A stretch of DNA of 64,000 bases from Diphasiastrum complanatum (GCA_029204225.1 CM055097.1:59160499-59224498); one strand, 5' to 3'. Counted from the first letter of the stretch, positions 32,954-44,530 are shown. Made by a program: numbers and translations. The notes: generated by a model from the letters alone, not told the origin.

Positions 32954-33075
32954 TCACATCTCAATCGATGCCCTCCGCTCACATCTTAGCCAATGCCCTT
33001 CGCTCACATCTCAACCGACACCCTCCGCTCACATCTCAACCGAAGCCCTCCGCTCACATCTCAACCGACACCCTT
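32954..33075. repeat. 25-bp minisatellite, array 2
   Basis: About five 25-base units with core ACATCTCAACCGACACCC, related to array 1 through the shared CATCTCAACCGA block. It lies just upstream of the ATG at 33107. Confidence 0.85.
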
Positions 33076-33106
33076 TTTCCAAATTCTTATTTCCCAGTTT
33101 TTTCAT

Positions 33107-34632
33107 CATGTCTACCAACCCTGCCTCCAATTCTGATGACCCTGATGCCAATAAGCTCGACATCCAATTGTCCAAATTGGATATTACTGAAATGCAACAC
33201 TGATACCAACCGGCATCATCCTTCTTTCAGGCCATTGAGTTCCAGATGCCAGTCTTGACGGGGTGTCAAAGCCTGTACCTCGTGCATATGATATATGCCA
33301 ACTACAATGCTACAACAAGGTCGTGTTAGTTAATAGTTCCTCATGTGAGAAACTATGTTTACAATATATCATTTACACCGGCCGACTTGCAATCTTTTGG
33401 ATTCCCAAGAGGACCCAATGTTGTCACCAGGACACTTAAAAAAATTGAGCAAACAACATATTTCAAATTCATTGACCCATCCGTGGCCAAGTGGAAAAAC
33501 AAGGACAGGTATCCAGTCGAAGCAATCAATGACCCACAACTACAAGCGGCATGTGCGTACTTGACAAAGTGCACACAACGACCAAGAACTAAGTTGCAGA
33601 GGGTACTCATGTCCTTGTTTCACATGATGGCAGATTCACGATTGCATGACTAGAACCTCTATGATTGGGCACAATTTGTTTCAAACTGCCTTCATGAGTG
33701 CATTAAGAACAAGCAGCCGATAACAATACTCGGATATCTCTTAACAAATATCACCCTCCACCAAGTCCATAATGGGCCAAAGCTTCAACAACACTTGCAG
33801 CTTGCGGACAAGGCATGGGAAATTCCCATTGAGTCACCAAAGTCCAAGCGTGCACGATCAAGGGCCACTTCACCATCGGGGTCCCAGCCTAAACGAGTAA
33901 ACACCAGTATTCTCCCTTTGGTACAGAAGCAAAGAAGCCCACAATCGGACTCACAAGCAACTGCAACCTTTGGAGCTCAAGAGGCCGATACCTCCAAGGC
34001 CCAGTTGCCAGACACAAGGTAACAAAGGATGCAAAAGAAGCTTCAAGTTGGAAGCACATCACCAGTGGGATCCGTTTTAGATGGTTCCACTTCAGATGAT
34101 GGAAGCTCATCCACGGCCTCACAACCACACTCATCACCCTCACATGTCATCGACGGGGGTGATGGAGCAACTACCTCTACACCAGCACCTAACACGACAG
34201 TATCTCAAGTCACAGGTCAGCCAGATCAAGTCACCAACCCACCCACATTGATTACTACGCCAACGCCACCAACATCACCACCGGCACAAGTTTTTTTTTT
34301 GGGGGGGGGGAGGAGTGGGGATATCCAGTCCCTAGGTCACGGAAGCGGCTCAACAACCACAAGACCAACAACCACAAGCCCAACAAGTCCACACATTGGA
34401 CACATCGCAATATTTTGATGTTGCGGACCTGATGGAAAAAAGCAATGACGAGCCAGAGAAGGAGAAGCATCCAAGAAGAAGTCTGACCCCTCCACTAACC
34501 ACCACCACCACCACAACAGTTACTAACATCACCCCTCCACTACCTCCACCTCCACCTCCACCTCCATCTTCAGTTCTAATACCACGTTTTTTTTTTGGTT
34601 TAGCCTCACCATCCCACACTCCAGATCAGTAG
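33107..34632 (+). pseudogene. broken gag-like reading frame of unknown type
   Basis: It starts MSTNPASNSDDPDANKLDIQ at 33107, shifts frame before 33345, then reads VRNYVYNISFTPADLQSFGF and TILGYLLTNITLHQVHNG to about 34418 with in-frame stops at about 33651 and 34020. A T9/G10 homopolymer run at about 34290-34311 precedes another frame change. The tail is rich in Ser, Thr and Pro with a Pro run near 34540. A globular N-terminal half and disordered C-terminal half suits a retroelement gag or a plant transposon protein, but I recognise no family. Confidence 0.45.
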
Positions 34633-34639
34633 CCAACCG

Positions 34640-35080
34640 TCACTAACCCTGAGAAGCTCATCGAAGCAGCCAAACGCTCAATGATCAGCCTATCCGAAAC
34701 GAGCTACCATATTGTAGATCTTGTATACCTTCTTACATTCCAGTTCTTGATTGTTCTTGAACAATCTAGACATCAAGAAATGAGTGTTTCTTGATTCTTA
34801 GACTATTAAAGTGTTGTTAGGAATCTAGTTTCTTCTTGTTCTTGATCGCTTTCTGATTTAGTAGATAGTGGTAGGATTGCTCACTATTTCAGACCGTTGA
34901 TCTTCTTGAGCTATGTCTGGTTACATGGCTAGTTAATGCATGTAGCTGAGTATCAGATCCATGACTCCCAGTGACAGGCTGGAAAATACACACTACAACA
35001 TGAGTAACACTTCTGTTTAGTAACTGTTCTAATAAGAAGAAGATCCGTAAGAACCGTAACTACAGAAGAATGAAGAAAGA
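34640..35080. other. nothing recognised
   Basis: AT-rich sequence between the gag-like frame and a minus-strand gypsy integrase. No conserved frame is present. Confidence 0.4.
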
Positions 35081-35528
35081 ATGATAAGTAAAAGAAACAC
35101 AAAGAACCGTGTTCACAGATTCCAGAGAATCTGTGAAAAGGACCTTAATGGTTTCATTGACGAAATGACTTCCACAATCGCTGACTATCTCCACCGAGCA
35201 TCCAAAACGCACAATGATATTCTCATACAGGAACTTGTCAGTTGCTCGAGCGTCAGCTGTTCGCACTGCCTTGGCTTCGACCCACTTGGTGAGGTAATCC
35301 GTGGCCACGATAATATATCGGGCTTGTGAACTTCTTGTTGTAGGACGAATTGGACGAATATAATCCAATCCACACTTCTCGAATGGTGCTTGAGCTAGAA
35401 CTGGATGTAACAGATCATAATTCAATCTTGTCGGCCTCATAGCTCTTTGGCACACATCGCATTTTTTCAGGTATTCATTCGTATCTTTATGAATCATTGG
35501 CCACCAGCATCCTTTTAACAAGTAAAAA
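35081..35528 (-). pseudogene. gypsy integrase fragment (Tat/Athila-like)
   Basis: LLKGCWWPMIHKDTNEYLKK and CDVCQRAMRPTR form the zinc-binding part. LDYIRPIRPTTRSSQARYII and ATDYLTKWVEAKAV, then FGCSVEIVSDCGSHFVNETI are the core with D and D. It lacks the part after NETI. At its 5' end it is broken by the LTR at 35529. Confidence 0.85.
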
Positions 35529-36584
35529 TGAGAATGTCCTCCAAATCTAAGGTAGAACCTCCAAATGTCCTCCAAACAACCTGCAAGCTCCAAGATGCTT
35601 CTCCAACTCCAAGCTAGGATGCCTCCACCTACAAGTAAGGATCTGCAAGCCTCCAAGGATCTCTCCTCCACCTGTATCCCTACTCTTATACACAAAGGTA
35701 GATAACAACCTGGCCTCAAGTATTCAGCACCCAACCATAGCTAGATCCAAGCTGCAAGCAAGACCTATCTAGCACCCCCTTGCTAACCATAAACAAATCA
35801 CAAGCATACCACAACAATCAATAGCATACTCAAGATCCAAACCCTACTTATGTCCCATACCATAAGCAAGATCCAAACCCTCAGCATACTACACACAAGA
35901 ATTTACTCTACACACTAGTAGCCACACTAGAGCATAAGCAATACAAGCAAAAGAGGTCTCTCCCTCTCCCAATGGGTGCCCTACTCCCCTTATATAGATG
36001 GAAATTGGTACCCTCCAATACACTATGGAGTTCCATGCACATCCAATGAGAAAGAGAGAGGCCTAGAGGAGTTCAAGAGCCTTCATAGGCTTATGGAAGG
36101 TCATCAGACAACTTCCATAACTTATGACTCTTTTGTTGCTATTCTTGTGGAACTTGAAACTCAATGGACCCTTTGGGAGGGCGCCCTCCCACTAGGACCC
36201 ATTGCCCAATTTGTGCAAGTATACTTTGGTCCAAGACCAATAAAGTGATATGGTTCAAGGTTGAGGCCCAAGGTTTAGAAAAATAGTCACCCAATGACTT
36301 TCTAATACCTCTCTAGGTCCCATACCTCCATCCAAGGCATAGACACCTACCTGTCCTTATCCAAAGACACTAGTACCTTAATCTAAGGCACCTATCCTTA
36401 ATCCTAAGAGTACCCCTTATCCAAGGGTCACGTGACTCTATACCTCCGACTAAGGTATAGTCACTTGCCTGCTCTTTTCCAAGGGCACACACCCTTAATC
36501 CTAAAGGTAACTTGTCATTTAGCCCCCAACACTAAATGGACCAATAGGAGTCTGAAGTACTGTCAGTTACATATGTATATAACA
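35529..36584 (-). mobile_element. probable 3' LTR of a minus-strand gypsy
   Basis: On the minus strand a polypurine tract AGGGAGAAGGAA precedes TGTTATATAC (36584), and the segment ends GGACATTCTCA at 35529, giving TG...CA ends and about 1056 bases. A minus-strand TATA box (CTATATAAG) lies at 35989-35997. It interrupts the neighbouring integrase at 35529, as a nested insertion would. The matching 5' LTR was not found. Confidence 0.5.
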
Positions 36585-36660
36585 TTCCTTCTCCCTAAAC
36601 TTAAATTTTTCCTTGTAGGAAAAAATTTGGAAAATTCTTTTGGAGATCAGCCTCCTTTTC

Positions 36661-37060
36661 TCAGGTTTCCTGCTCTTCTGATATGCCCCTCCACCTGACT
36701 AAAAATTCTCGAAGCACTCTACTCCGTAGAGCCCTCTGTCGGCTATTAACAATCGCCTCGGGTTCAGGTGGTCCACTCGCAGAATCATCACGAAGAAGTT
36801 CTACTAGATCTTCCACAGGGAGCAGGGTCTCCCCAACACCCAACGAGGGTTTCAACTTACTAACGTGGAAAACAGGATGAATTACATCGTTAGTTGGAAG
36901 CTCTAGTTTGTATGCAACCTTGTTTATTAATTGGATAACCTTAAAAGGACCGCAATACCTAGGCGCCAACTTTGCACACTTACCAGTTTTCAAGCCCCTA
37001 GAGTGACTAGGGACTCTCAAAAACACCTAGTCGTTGACCATGAATACCTTGTACTTCCGA
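36661..37060 (-). pseudogene. gypsy integrase C-terminus with chromodomain
   Basis: KYKVFMVND, then a stop, then [54 protein letters not shown] and finally [16 protein letters not shown], a chromodomain start. It is directly upstream (minus sense) of the LTR at 36584, as expected for a chromovirus 3' end. Confidence 0.85.
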
Positions 37061-37066
37061 GATAGA

Positions 37067-37349
37067 TCAACATAGTGCCTTGCCAACTTCTGGTGTAATT
37101 AGTTTCATCGCCCATGTGGTTGGATCATCCTTTACAGCCTGCTCCCTATTTTCAAAGGTGAGTTTTCTGGTTTTCCAGTTGTGAACCACTTGCGCAGTCC
37201 TCAACCACAGTCTTCCTAGTAAAACATGGTAGGTAGATGGGGACTCTGATATGTCCATCACCACAAAAGTGATCACAAACTGCATTCCCGTTATCTTCAC
37301 AGGGATGTCGTCAACTATACTTTTTGGTTTTACACAAGATTGTCCAAGG
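37067..37349 (-). pseudogene. gypsy aspartic protease fragment
   Basis: SIVDDIPVKITGMQFVITFV and MDISESPSTYHVLLGRLWLR match the C-terminal half of retroviral-type protease (the LLGRxWLR block). It is interrupted at 37350 by the copia LTR and joined at 37067 to integrase C-terminal coding, so most of the pol gene between them has been deleted. Confidence 0.7.
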
Positions 37350-38559
37350 TGTTGGATTATTCTCCTTCTTACCAATTGACTAATCGGTTTTAATCTTCAT
37401 CCATTGTTTATCCAGTTCTGCGAATTTTTCTGTTCTTTTACAGTCTGCAGTATTACAGTGTTTTCACACAATCTGTAGAATTACATAGAGTTTTACCACA
37501 GTGTCGCATTTAATTTTTCTCTCACTTTGGCTTTCTCACATGTCAGAAAATACACGGAGTTTTACCTTAGTGTCGCTTCGGTTTCTCATTTTTGTGAAGC
37601 TGTCGCCTGTCAAGAATCTCGTGTAAAAATGCAGTGTCGCTTTTCCATTTTTTTCATCTGTCAGGATTTGCAAGCAAATATGCAGAGTCGCATTTTTCAC
37701 TTGACAAAATGTCGCATTTTTTGCTTTCTCCAAAGAGATTCAAAAGTTAAGGAAATGATTCTGGAAAAGTGTAGGGGCAACCCTAAATCAGTTTTTAAGA
37801 CACTCTCACGTTTTTCGCAAAATCTCAATACTGTCGCCTTTTTGCGACAGTGTCACTTGTGGCTGTTTTAGTTTATTTTTGCAGAAGTGATAGTTTGGTT
37901 CATTTATGCAGACAGAACGTTTATGGCCAATTTCACCACTTATCAGCAATCAATGACAAGGAACCGGATGGATGCCAGCGGATAGCAGCCAACTGGCAAT
38001 CGCAATTGATGACCTGATTTCTTAGTATAAATAGCCGATTATATTCATACAGTTTTAATGTAAGCAGTTTAATATCATCAAGTATTGCAAGTTAGCTCTC
38101 TATGAAGCTTTTAAGCTTGAACTCTCTTGAGCATTCTAGCTTAGTTTTAGAATTATATTTTAGAGTTGCTATTGCGCTATTGCTTATCAACATAGTTGCT
38201 TGTTATCAGACTTATCCTCAGTTACTCAGAGACAGCTTAGAGTGCACGGTTTCTATCCGCTAATGTTTTGCGCTCATCAGCATCTGATTTTGTTTTTCTA
38301 AATCAATACCTATCTTTTATTACGTTCAGTATATGTCAGAATGCATGCATCTCTGTATTTCCTTTGTAAATGATAAATTTTTTAAGAATTTAATACTTCA
38401 TGTTTGGCTATGTAATTACTTAGTATCTAGTGATTTCAAATTTAGTTGCTAAAGATTGAACGTGATTCCCATCACTACTGCTTTGTTCAATTTTTGATAG
38501 CGTAGTCATGCACTGGAAGTAGGAAGTTTTTGCTATGATTATCTAACCTATTTCTGACA
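37350..38559 (+). repeat. copia 5' LTR
   Basis: It begins TGTTGGATTATTCTCC and ends TTCTGACA. Its first 1 kb matches 40064-41073. It contains about seven GTCGC motifs between 37500 and 37850. Confidence 0.8.
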
Positions 38560-38764
38560 TAGTATCAAAGCTATTTCACTACTCTTTATCTGATTCCTTC
38601 ATGGTATCAGAGAGAAAGCTCTAATACTTGATATCTTTCGCAATATCAAATTGATATCAAACTCTTTAGTTCTTTCCAATCTTTCAGTATTAGAGAATTG
38701 GTCCCCTATTGTTGGGATTACTACATTCTAGGGTCATCGATACAATCGACAGACTAAGTTTCAG

Positions 38765-39122
38765 ATGGACGGCCTTATTGTAAACAAGCTGAATGGATCC
38801 CATTATCATTTGTGGAAATTTAAGATGAAGACCATGCTAATGAATTATGGAATGTTGTTACAGGTACAGAAGTAAAACCTGAAGACGACGACTCAAAGTG
38901 GAAATCGAAGGACAGTAAAGCTTTCGCGCTTATTATCCTCAATATATCAGATACACAGATTGGACACATAGTTGAAGCTAAAATGTCAAAAGGCATTTGG
39001 GACAATCTGAACTCACTATATGACGTGAGGGACGTAACTACCAAGTTACATCTACGAAGGAAATTCTTCACATTCAAGATGTTTGTTGGTGATTCTCTTC
39101 AGAATCACATTAACCAGTTTAA
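38765..39122 (+). pseudogene. copia gag fragment
   Basis: MDGLIVNKLNGSHYHLWKFK opens at 38765. After a frameshift near 38840 it reads ELWNVVTGTEVKPEDDDSKW and KLHLRRKFFTFKMFVGDSLQ then NHINQFK, where the internal deletion begins. Confidence 0.85.
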
Positions 39123-40050
39123 GAAATGTTATCTTTCGAATTAGACATGACTGATCTGGGCGAAGCTCATTTCTGCCTTGGTATACAGATCCCCAGAGAC
39201 AAAAACTAGAAGTTGATCTACATCACACAACATAGGTACATCTACAACATCTTAGTCAGATATAATCTGATCAATTGCAAAGTAACTCTCTCGCCAATGG
39301 AATCAGGACTCAAATTGTCAAAGGACCAGTGTCCCCAAACAATTCACGAGAAACGACAAATGTGTGAGTATCCTTACCATTCTATTATAGGATCTCTTAT
39401 GTACGCCATGATCTGTACCAGACCAGACATTGCTTTTGTAGTCATCTCTCTCAGTCAGTTTATGGTGTAACACATTGGAAGGCTCTTATGAGAGTCATGA
39501 GATATCTTCGAGCTACTATGGACTTTTGCATTTGTTATGGAGTAGTCGACAATGACAAACTCAATTTCCTCAGTGGTTACACAGGTGCGAGTTCAGCAGG
39601 AGATGTAGACACTCGTAAATCTACTTTCGGATTTACATTTTTTTTCTCAACAATGGTCCAATTTCCTGGAACAGTCACAAGCAATCTTCAATAGCTCTAT
39701 CTTCCACTGAATTAGAGTATACCGCAGCCTCTAAAGCTACAAAGGAAGCAATTTGGTTGAGGAACTTACTTTCAGATATCGGTCTGAATCAATATACTCC
39801 GACGACATTATTTTGTGATAATCAAAGTGCCATCGCTTTATTAGCCAACCCTAGATTTCATTCCAGGAGTAAGCACATTGAACTGAAGTATCATTTTGTC
39901 TAAAGCAAAGTTTTCAATGAAGAGGTCAGATTGCAGTACTGTAGAACACAAGATATAACAACTAATATTTTTACCAAAGCATTAAGTTTGGATCCACACA
40001 GAAGATTCTGTGTAGAACTAAGTTTGAAGGTCAAGACATTCAAGGATTTA
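39123..40050 (+). pseudogene. copia RT end and RNase H
   Basis: FELDMTDLGEAHFCLGIQI continues from gag at about 39125. Then come YIYNILVRYNLINCKVTLSP, CTRPDIAFVVISLSQFM, LSSTELEYTAASKATKEAIW and FCDNQSAIALLANPRFHSRS with HIELKYHFV. Several stops and frameshifts occur. The RT catalytic YVDD/YIDD region is deleted. Confidence 0.88.
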
Positions 40051-40063
40051 GATTAAGAGGGAG

Positions 40064-41073
40064 TGTTAAATTATTCTCCTTCTTACCAATCGACTAATCG
40101 GTTTTAATCTTCATCCGTTGTTTATCCAGTTCTGCGAATTTTTTCATTCTTTTACAGTCTGCAGTTTTACAAGTGTTTTCACACAATCTGCAGAATTACA
40201 CAGAGTTTTACCACATTGTCGCATTTCATTTTTTTCTCACTTCAACTTTCTCACTTGTCAGGAAATACACAGAGTTTTACCTTAGTGTCTCTTTAGTTTC
40301 TCATTTTTGCGAAGTTGTCGCCTGTCAGGAATCTCGTATAAAAATGCCATGTCGCTTTTCACATTTTTTCGTCTGTCAGGATTTGCAGGCAAATATGTAG
40401 AGTCGCATTTTTCACTTGACAAAATGTTGCACTTTTCGCTTTCTCCAAAGAGCCTCAAAAGTTAAAAATTAATGACTCTAGCAAAGTGTAGGACAACCCT
40501 AAATCAATTTTTAAGGCACTGTCACGTTTTTCGCAAAATCTCGATACTGTCGCCTTTTTGCGACAGTGTAGCCTGTGGCTGTTTTAGTTCATTTTTGCAG
40601 AAGTGACAGTTTGGTTCATTTATGTAGACAAAACGTTTACGACCAATTTCACCGCTTATCGGCAATCAATGACAAGGAACCGAATGGATGCCAGCGCATA
40701 GCAGCCAACTGGCAATCGCAATTGACAACCTAATTTCTTAGTATAAATAGCCGATCATATTCATACAGTTTTAATGTAAGTAGTTTAATATCATCAAGTA
40801 CTGCAAGTTAGCTCTCTATCAAGCTTTTAAACTTGAACTCTCTTGAGCATTCTAGCTCAGTTTTAGAATTATATTTTAGAGTTGCTATTGCGCTATTGCT
40901 TATCAACATAGTTACTTGTTATCAGACTTATCCTCAGTTACTCAGAGACAACTTAGAGTGCGCGGTTTCTATCTGCTAATGTTTTGCACTCATCAGCATC
41001 TGATTTTGTTTTTTTTGAATCAATACCCATCTTTTATTGCGTTCAGTATATGTCAGAATGCATGCATCTTTGT
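40064..41073 (+). repeat. copia 3' LTR (shortened)
   Basis: It begins TGTTAAATTATTCTCC and stays similar to the 5' LTR up to about 41073, where similarity stops roughly 200 bases before the expected end. Confidence 0.8.
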
Positions 41074-41266
41074 TCATGAACACTTTTTTGATCTGATCTT
41101 CACCAATAATTTGTACTAACTCTCATAGACTTCATCACTAATGTAAAGTGACATTCTAAAGCCAATGGAGTGTTCTACGAGAGTTACTTTTGGAAGGATT
41201 TTTTGGATCTTCTAATTTCATTGACTTTTCAACACTTAAATCCAATTTTATGCTCACTAGAATCAA

Positions 41267-41690
41267 ACTAATTCTCGCAAGATTTTCTCTGTCCTTGTCT
41301 CACTAAGATGGAACTCCAGATTTCTCTGCGAGGGTTCTTGGACACTGGAATTGAAAATTTTAGTGTCTGCGAGGGTTCTGATGGATTTTCTCTTCTTTTT
41401 TTCATTGAGAACCTTCGTATTAGCACTTATACTAGGAACTAACCCTCGCAAGCTTCTCTGTGCCCTGGTCCCATAGAGATGGAACTTCAGAGGGCTCTGC
41501 GAGAGTTCTTATGAATATCTGCATTTTTTTTGGTTTTTTACAAGGGTTTTTTTTTTGAATTTTTTTGGTTTTTTTTTGGTTTTTTGGTTTTTTTTTTTTC
41601 TTTCTGATTTTTGCAATTTGCTTGGAACTAACTCTCGCAGGCTTCTATGCAGGTATGGGACAGTACCTTGGAGCTGCTGTTAGTCGTGTG
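41267..41690. repeat. imperfect ~75-bp repeat with CTCGCA/TGCGAG arms
   Basis: Copies at about 41267 and 41437 share AACTAA..CTCGCAAG, GATGGAACT.CAGA and CTCTGCGAG.GTTCTT. A partial third begins at about 41624. Each copy carries inverted CTCGCA and TGCGAG arms about 55-60 bases apart. Poly-T runs separate copies 2 and 3. Confidence 0.6.
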
Positions 41691-41998
41691 AGGGTTAACT
41701 CTCACTAGTTTTGGAGAAAACAAAATCTGATGGAGATTTTGGCTATTTTTTCCCTCCAAAATGCAGATTGGTGTGTTTTTTTGGATTCTTTTTCAAGTTT
41801 TGGTTGGATGTCAAGCCCTTAGAGGCTGTTCAGGGCCTCTTCTACCCTCTAACACCTCCTCCGCTAGCTGGGAACAGTCCAAACACAGCAAAATACAGAA
41901 AACTAACTATCTCTACCCCAAAAATCCACCTAAAATACTAAAAAGCAAACAAAAACTAAAAAGGCAGCTATACTAGTTAGAGAGAACCTATCCCCAGC

Positions 41999-42018
41999 AA
42001 TGGCGCCACTGTAGGGAT
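41999..42018 (+). promoter_or_regulatory. possible Asp-type primer-binding site
   Basis: TGGCGCCACTGTAGGGA resembles the primer site TGGCGCCGTTGCCGGGGA of Athila/Tat gypsy elements with several mismatches. If real, the preceding 900 bases would be an LTR. Confidence 0.3.
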
Positions 42019-42179
42019 ATAGGTATGGTCCGTGAGCAGCCCTTCCGCCTGTTCAGAAAGGGTTAGATCGCTAGGATAGGCACCTAACTATGCAAAGATG
42101 CTACTTTTAGTTACTTCACTACTTTCTTCCTTAACTCTACTCACCACTAACACTACCCCCACTAACTCTACTCCACTAA

Positions 42180-42280
42180 ACTAGCATTCCACATGATTTG
42201 GGTGAAAGGGAAGAGAAGAATAGAAGAGATAGAGAGGAGAAGAGAGAAAGAGAGAGATAGAGTGGAGAGGGAGGTTAGCT
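42180..42280. repeat. purine-rich low-complexity stretch
   Basis: GA-rich plus strand (AGAGAGATAGAG-type units). The sequence either side shows no coding similarity. Confidence 0.6.
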
Positions 42281-42859
42281 CAAAAGCTCAAGATGCATGC
42301 TAATGGAGAAACCATAACTATTAAAACAACAACATAAAAATGGAAAGCAAATAGAATCACACAACAAAAGCATTAGCATGAGTGCTTAGCAAATGAGGAT
42401 GCTTGGCTCTCCAATTTGGTAGAGTCTCCTCCTTCTCATTAAGCATGAAAATAGAGTACATGAGGAGCCTTTTTATAAATGGGAAAGGCCCTTGCCCCAA
42501 AATACTATTGGCTAATATGTACACTAATCCTATCCATTCATCTTAGGCCCAACTCAATCCAAGGGTCCTAAAAAAGTACATTGGATATCACAAGATTCAT
42601 GTGAGTCCCAAATTGGACCCAACTCAAAAAAAGTCTAACACTAAGTTCTAAACTTGACTTTGTGGCCTCTAGTTTTATTTTAACTACAAAAAGGCCCAAG
42701 TCTATTATTCTATTTACAACTTAACTTGCGTGCTCATTGGGCCATGGGCTTATACGCGCAGGATGCCATGCCCTCGCAACATATTTTATTAATCGATATT
42801 ATTTATTTACAATATGCTGGGAATACCCCCAACACCTGAACCAAGGAGGGCGTTAGGAT

Positions 42860-43435
42860 ATGTACCTCTTTGCGCCAATTACATGTAACCGCAGAATGGC
42901 CTCAACCGCGACTAATACGGATATGGTAGTTCAGAGGATAGAGGTAGAATCAGAAATAGTAGAAAACAAGGACCACGATTGGCCTGATTTAGAGTTAGAA
43001 GTAAACAAAGTTACTACTAGAAGTAGGAATGATGTACCTACACTTCGCGAAAAGAAGAAAAGTAAAAAAGCGAAAAAAATGAAGTGTGCGAACAATGCGA
43101 AAAACGTGACAAATAAAAGACAGAATGTAGAGAAGACCACAGAGAATCCTAATGCGAAGGATCCTGACTATGATCAATCTGATGAGAAGTATTATGACGT
43201 CGACATCTCTTCAGAAGCCAAAAACCTTCTTGAAGAAGAAATTCAAAAAATTAAGAAGGTCACATTCGCAGATCCAATAATAAGTATGGAATCACCTAGA
43301 GAGCCATCACCACCAAAACGTCGTTCTTATGAAATAGTAGCAGATTTTGTTTCTAGAATGCCAAATATAACATTCCACCAATTGTTAGAAGATAATCAAT
43401 ATTATAAGAAAGAAATTAAGCAGTTTCTTACATAA
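42860..43435 (+). pseudogene. gypsy gag-pol linker fragment, 191 codons
   Basis: Acidic and lysine-rich: LREKKKSKKAKKMK near residues 60-75, then DQSDEKYYDVDISSE. The end, RRSYEIVADFVSRMPNITFH then QLLEDNQYYKKEIKQFL, resembles the linker before the protease in some gypsy polyproteins (NITxxQLL). An alternative is a host gene fragment, but the surroundings are repeats. Confidence 0.45.
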
Positions 43436-44506
43436 GAAGAAACATAGGAAAGCGTTGCAAAACTTATTTGGTTTACAATACGACACACAAAGAGTAGTGT
43501 ACAAAGATGAATGGTGGTAAGAAATATGATAAGAAAAATGTTTCATTTATACCTATAGCAGGATAAAGTAAACTACCTTACTAGTTCCGCCTGTTCTCCA
43601 AAGTAAGCATGCCTAGATAACTAAGGCTATAAACATGACGATTTTTCAGTTATTCCCTTTAATAAAGGCTGAAACCGATTACACAAGTATTGATAACCTA
43701 GGTGCCCTTAATGCACATGGATTTGTGTGAGGGATCGCTGCACTCGTAGAGATTGGTATGGCATGGATTTTCCCTAATCCTATTGCAAGTGTTAGGGTAA
43801 AATACTTGGCCAAATATAACGTTACACAGGTTTTGTTTTATAGTTTTTTAAGACACGATTGGTATTAAAAATTAATGAAACAGAGCGGTAGTTGGTGGAC
43901 TCTTGGAAAGCATGGATATGCTCAAGAGTTTCGATAATGGTACCTTACCTATGATAGGTTTAGGTTTTGATATGGCATGAATTTTCCCCATATCTGAGTA
44001 CCAATCCACACTATCTCTTGTTTACAAATTGCAACTGATCTAACATAGTTATTTTTCAAATACATATGCTTTAATTCTAGAAATTGATATGGATCAGTAC
44101 CATAAAACTAATCAGAATGGCGGAATGCCCTGATACGATAATGATATGGGCTGGCCTATCGCTATTAATCATGTTAAATAGGAAAGATTGGACTACATTT
44201 TTACATCAAATATTTTGAGTTGTTAAGTTGCTAAACTTATTTTGTGCATGGATAACAACTGATATTCAACGTTGACACCTATCTTTCTCACTATGCTAAC
44301 TTGTGCGGTTTTGTGTGGTGGGATGGTGGCAGTACCAGTTGGATGTCTTGAAATACATTTTGCTTTACGGTGTTTTTTTTTTTTAAGTACTATATGCTTT
44401 CAGCTATGTTTTACCTTGTTGGTTTATGAATAAAAGTTTCAAAAGGTTTGGTCTTGCTTTGGCAAGAGGAGCTATGTTTCGTTAATCTCTCTCTCTCCCC
44501 TCCCAA

Positions 44507-44530
44507 AAAGAAGAAGAAGAAGAAGAAGAG
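44507..44530. repeat. (AAG)n microsatellite
   Basis: About eight AAG units after a short (TC)n run on the plus strand. Confidence 0.8.

Larger units (their letters stand above)
37350..41073 (+). mobile_element. internally deleted Ty1/copia with two LTRs
   Basis: The 5' LTR is 37350-38559, the primer-like site TAGTATCAAAGC is at 38560, gag starts at 38765, part of RT-RNase H is 39130-40050, the polypurine tract is GATTAAGAGGGAG (40051-40063) and the 3' LTR is 40064-41073 (shortened). The LTRs differ by several percent in the first 100 bases. Protease, integrase and most of RT are gone, so it is non-autonomous. It interrupts a gypsy protease at 37350. Confidence 0.88.

Noticed and set aside
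32100-33075. CRISPR-like array
   Set aside because: The units are contiguous 25-bp tandem repeats without spacers, and the DNA is plant nuclear.
32650-33258. 202-codon open frame rich in Ser, Leu and Pro
   Set aside because: It spans a pyrimidine-rich leader and a 25-bp minisatellite that is open in every frame. There is no conserved domain.
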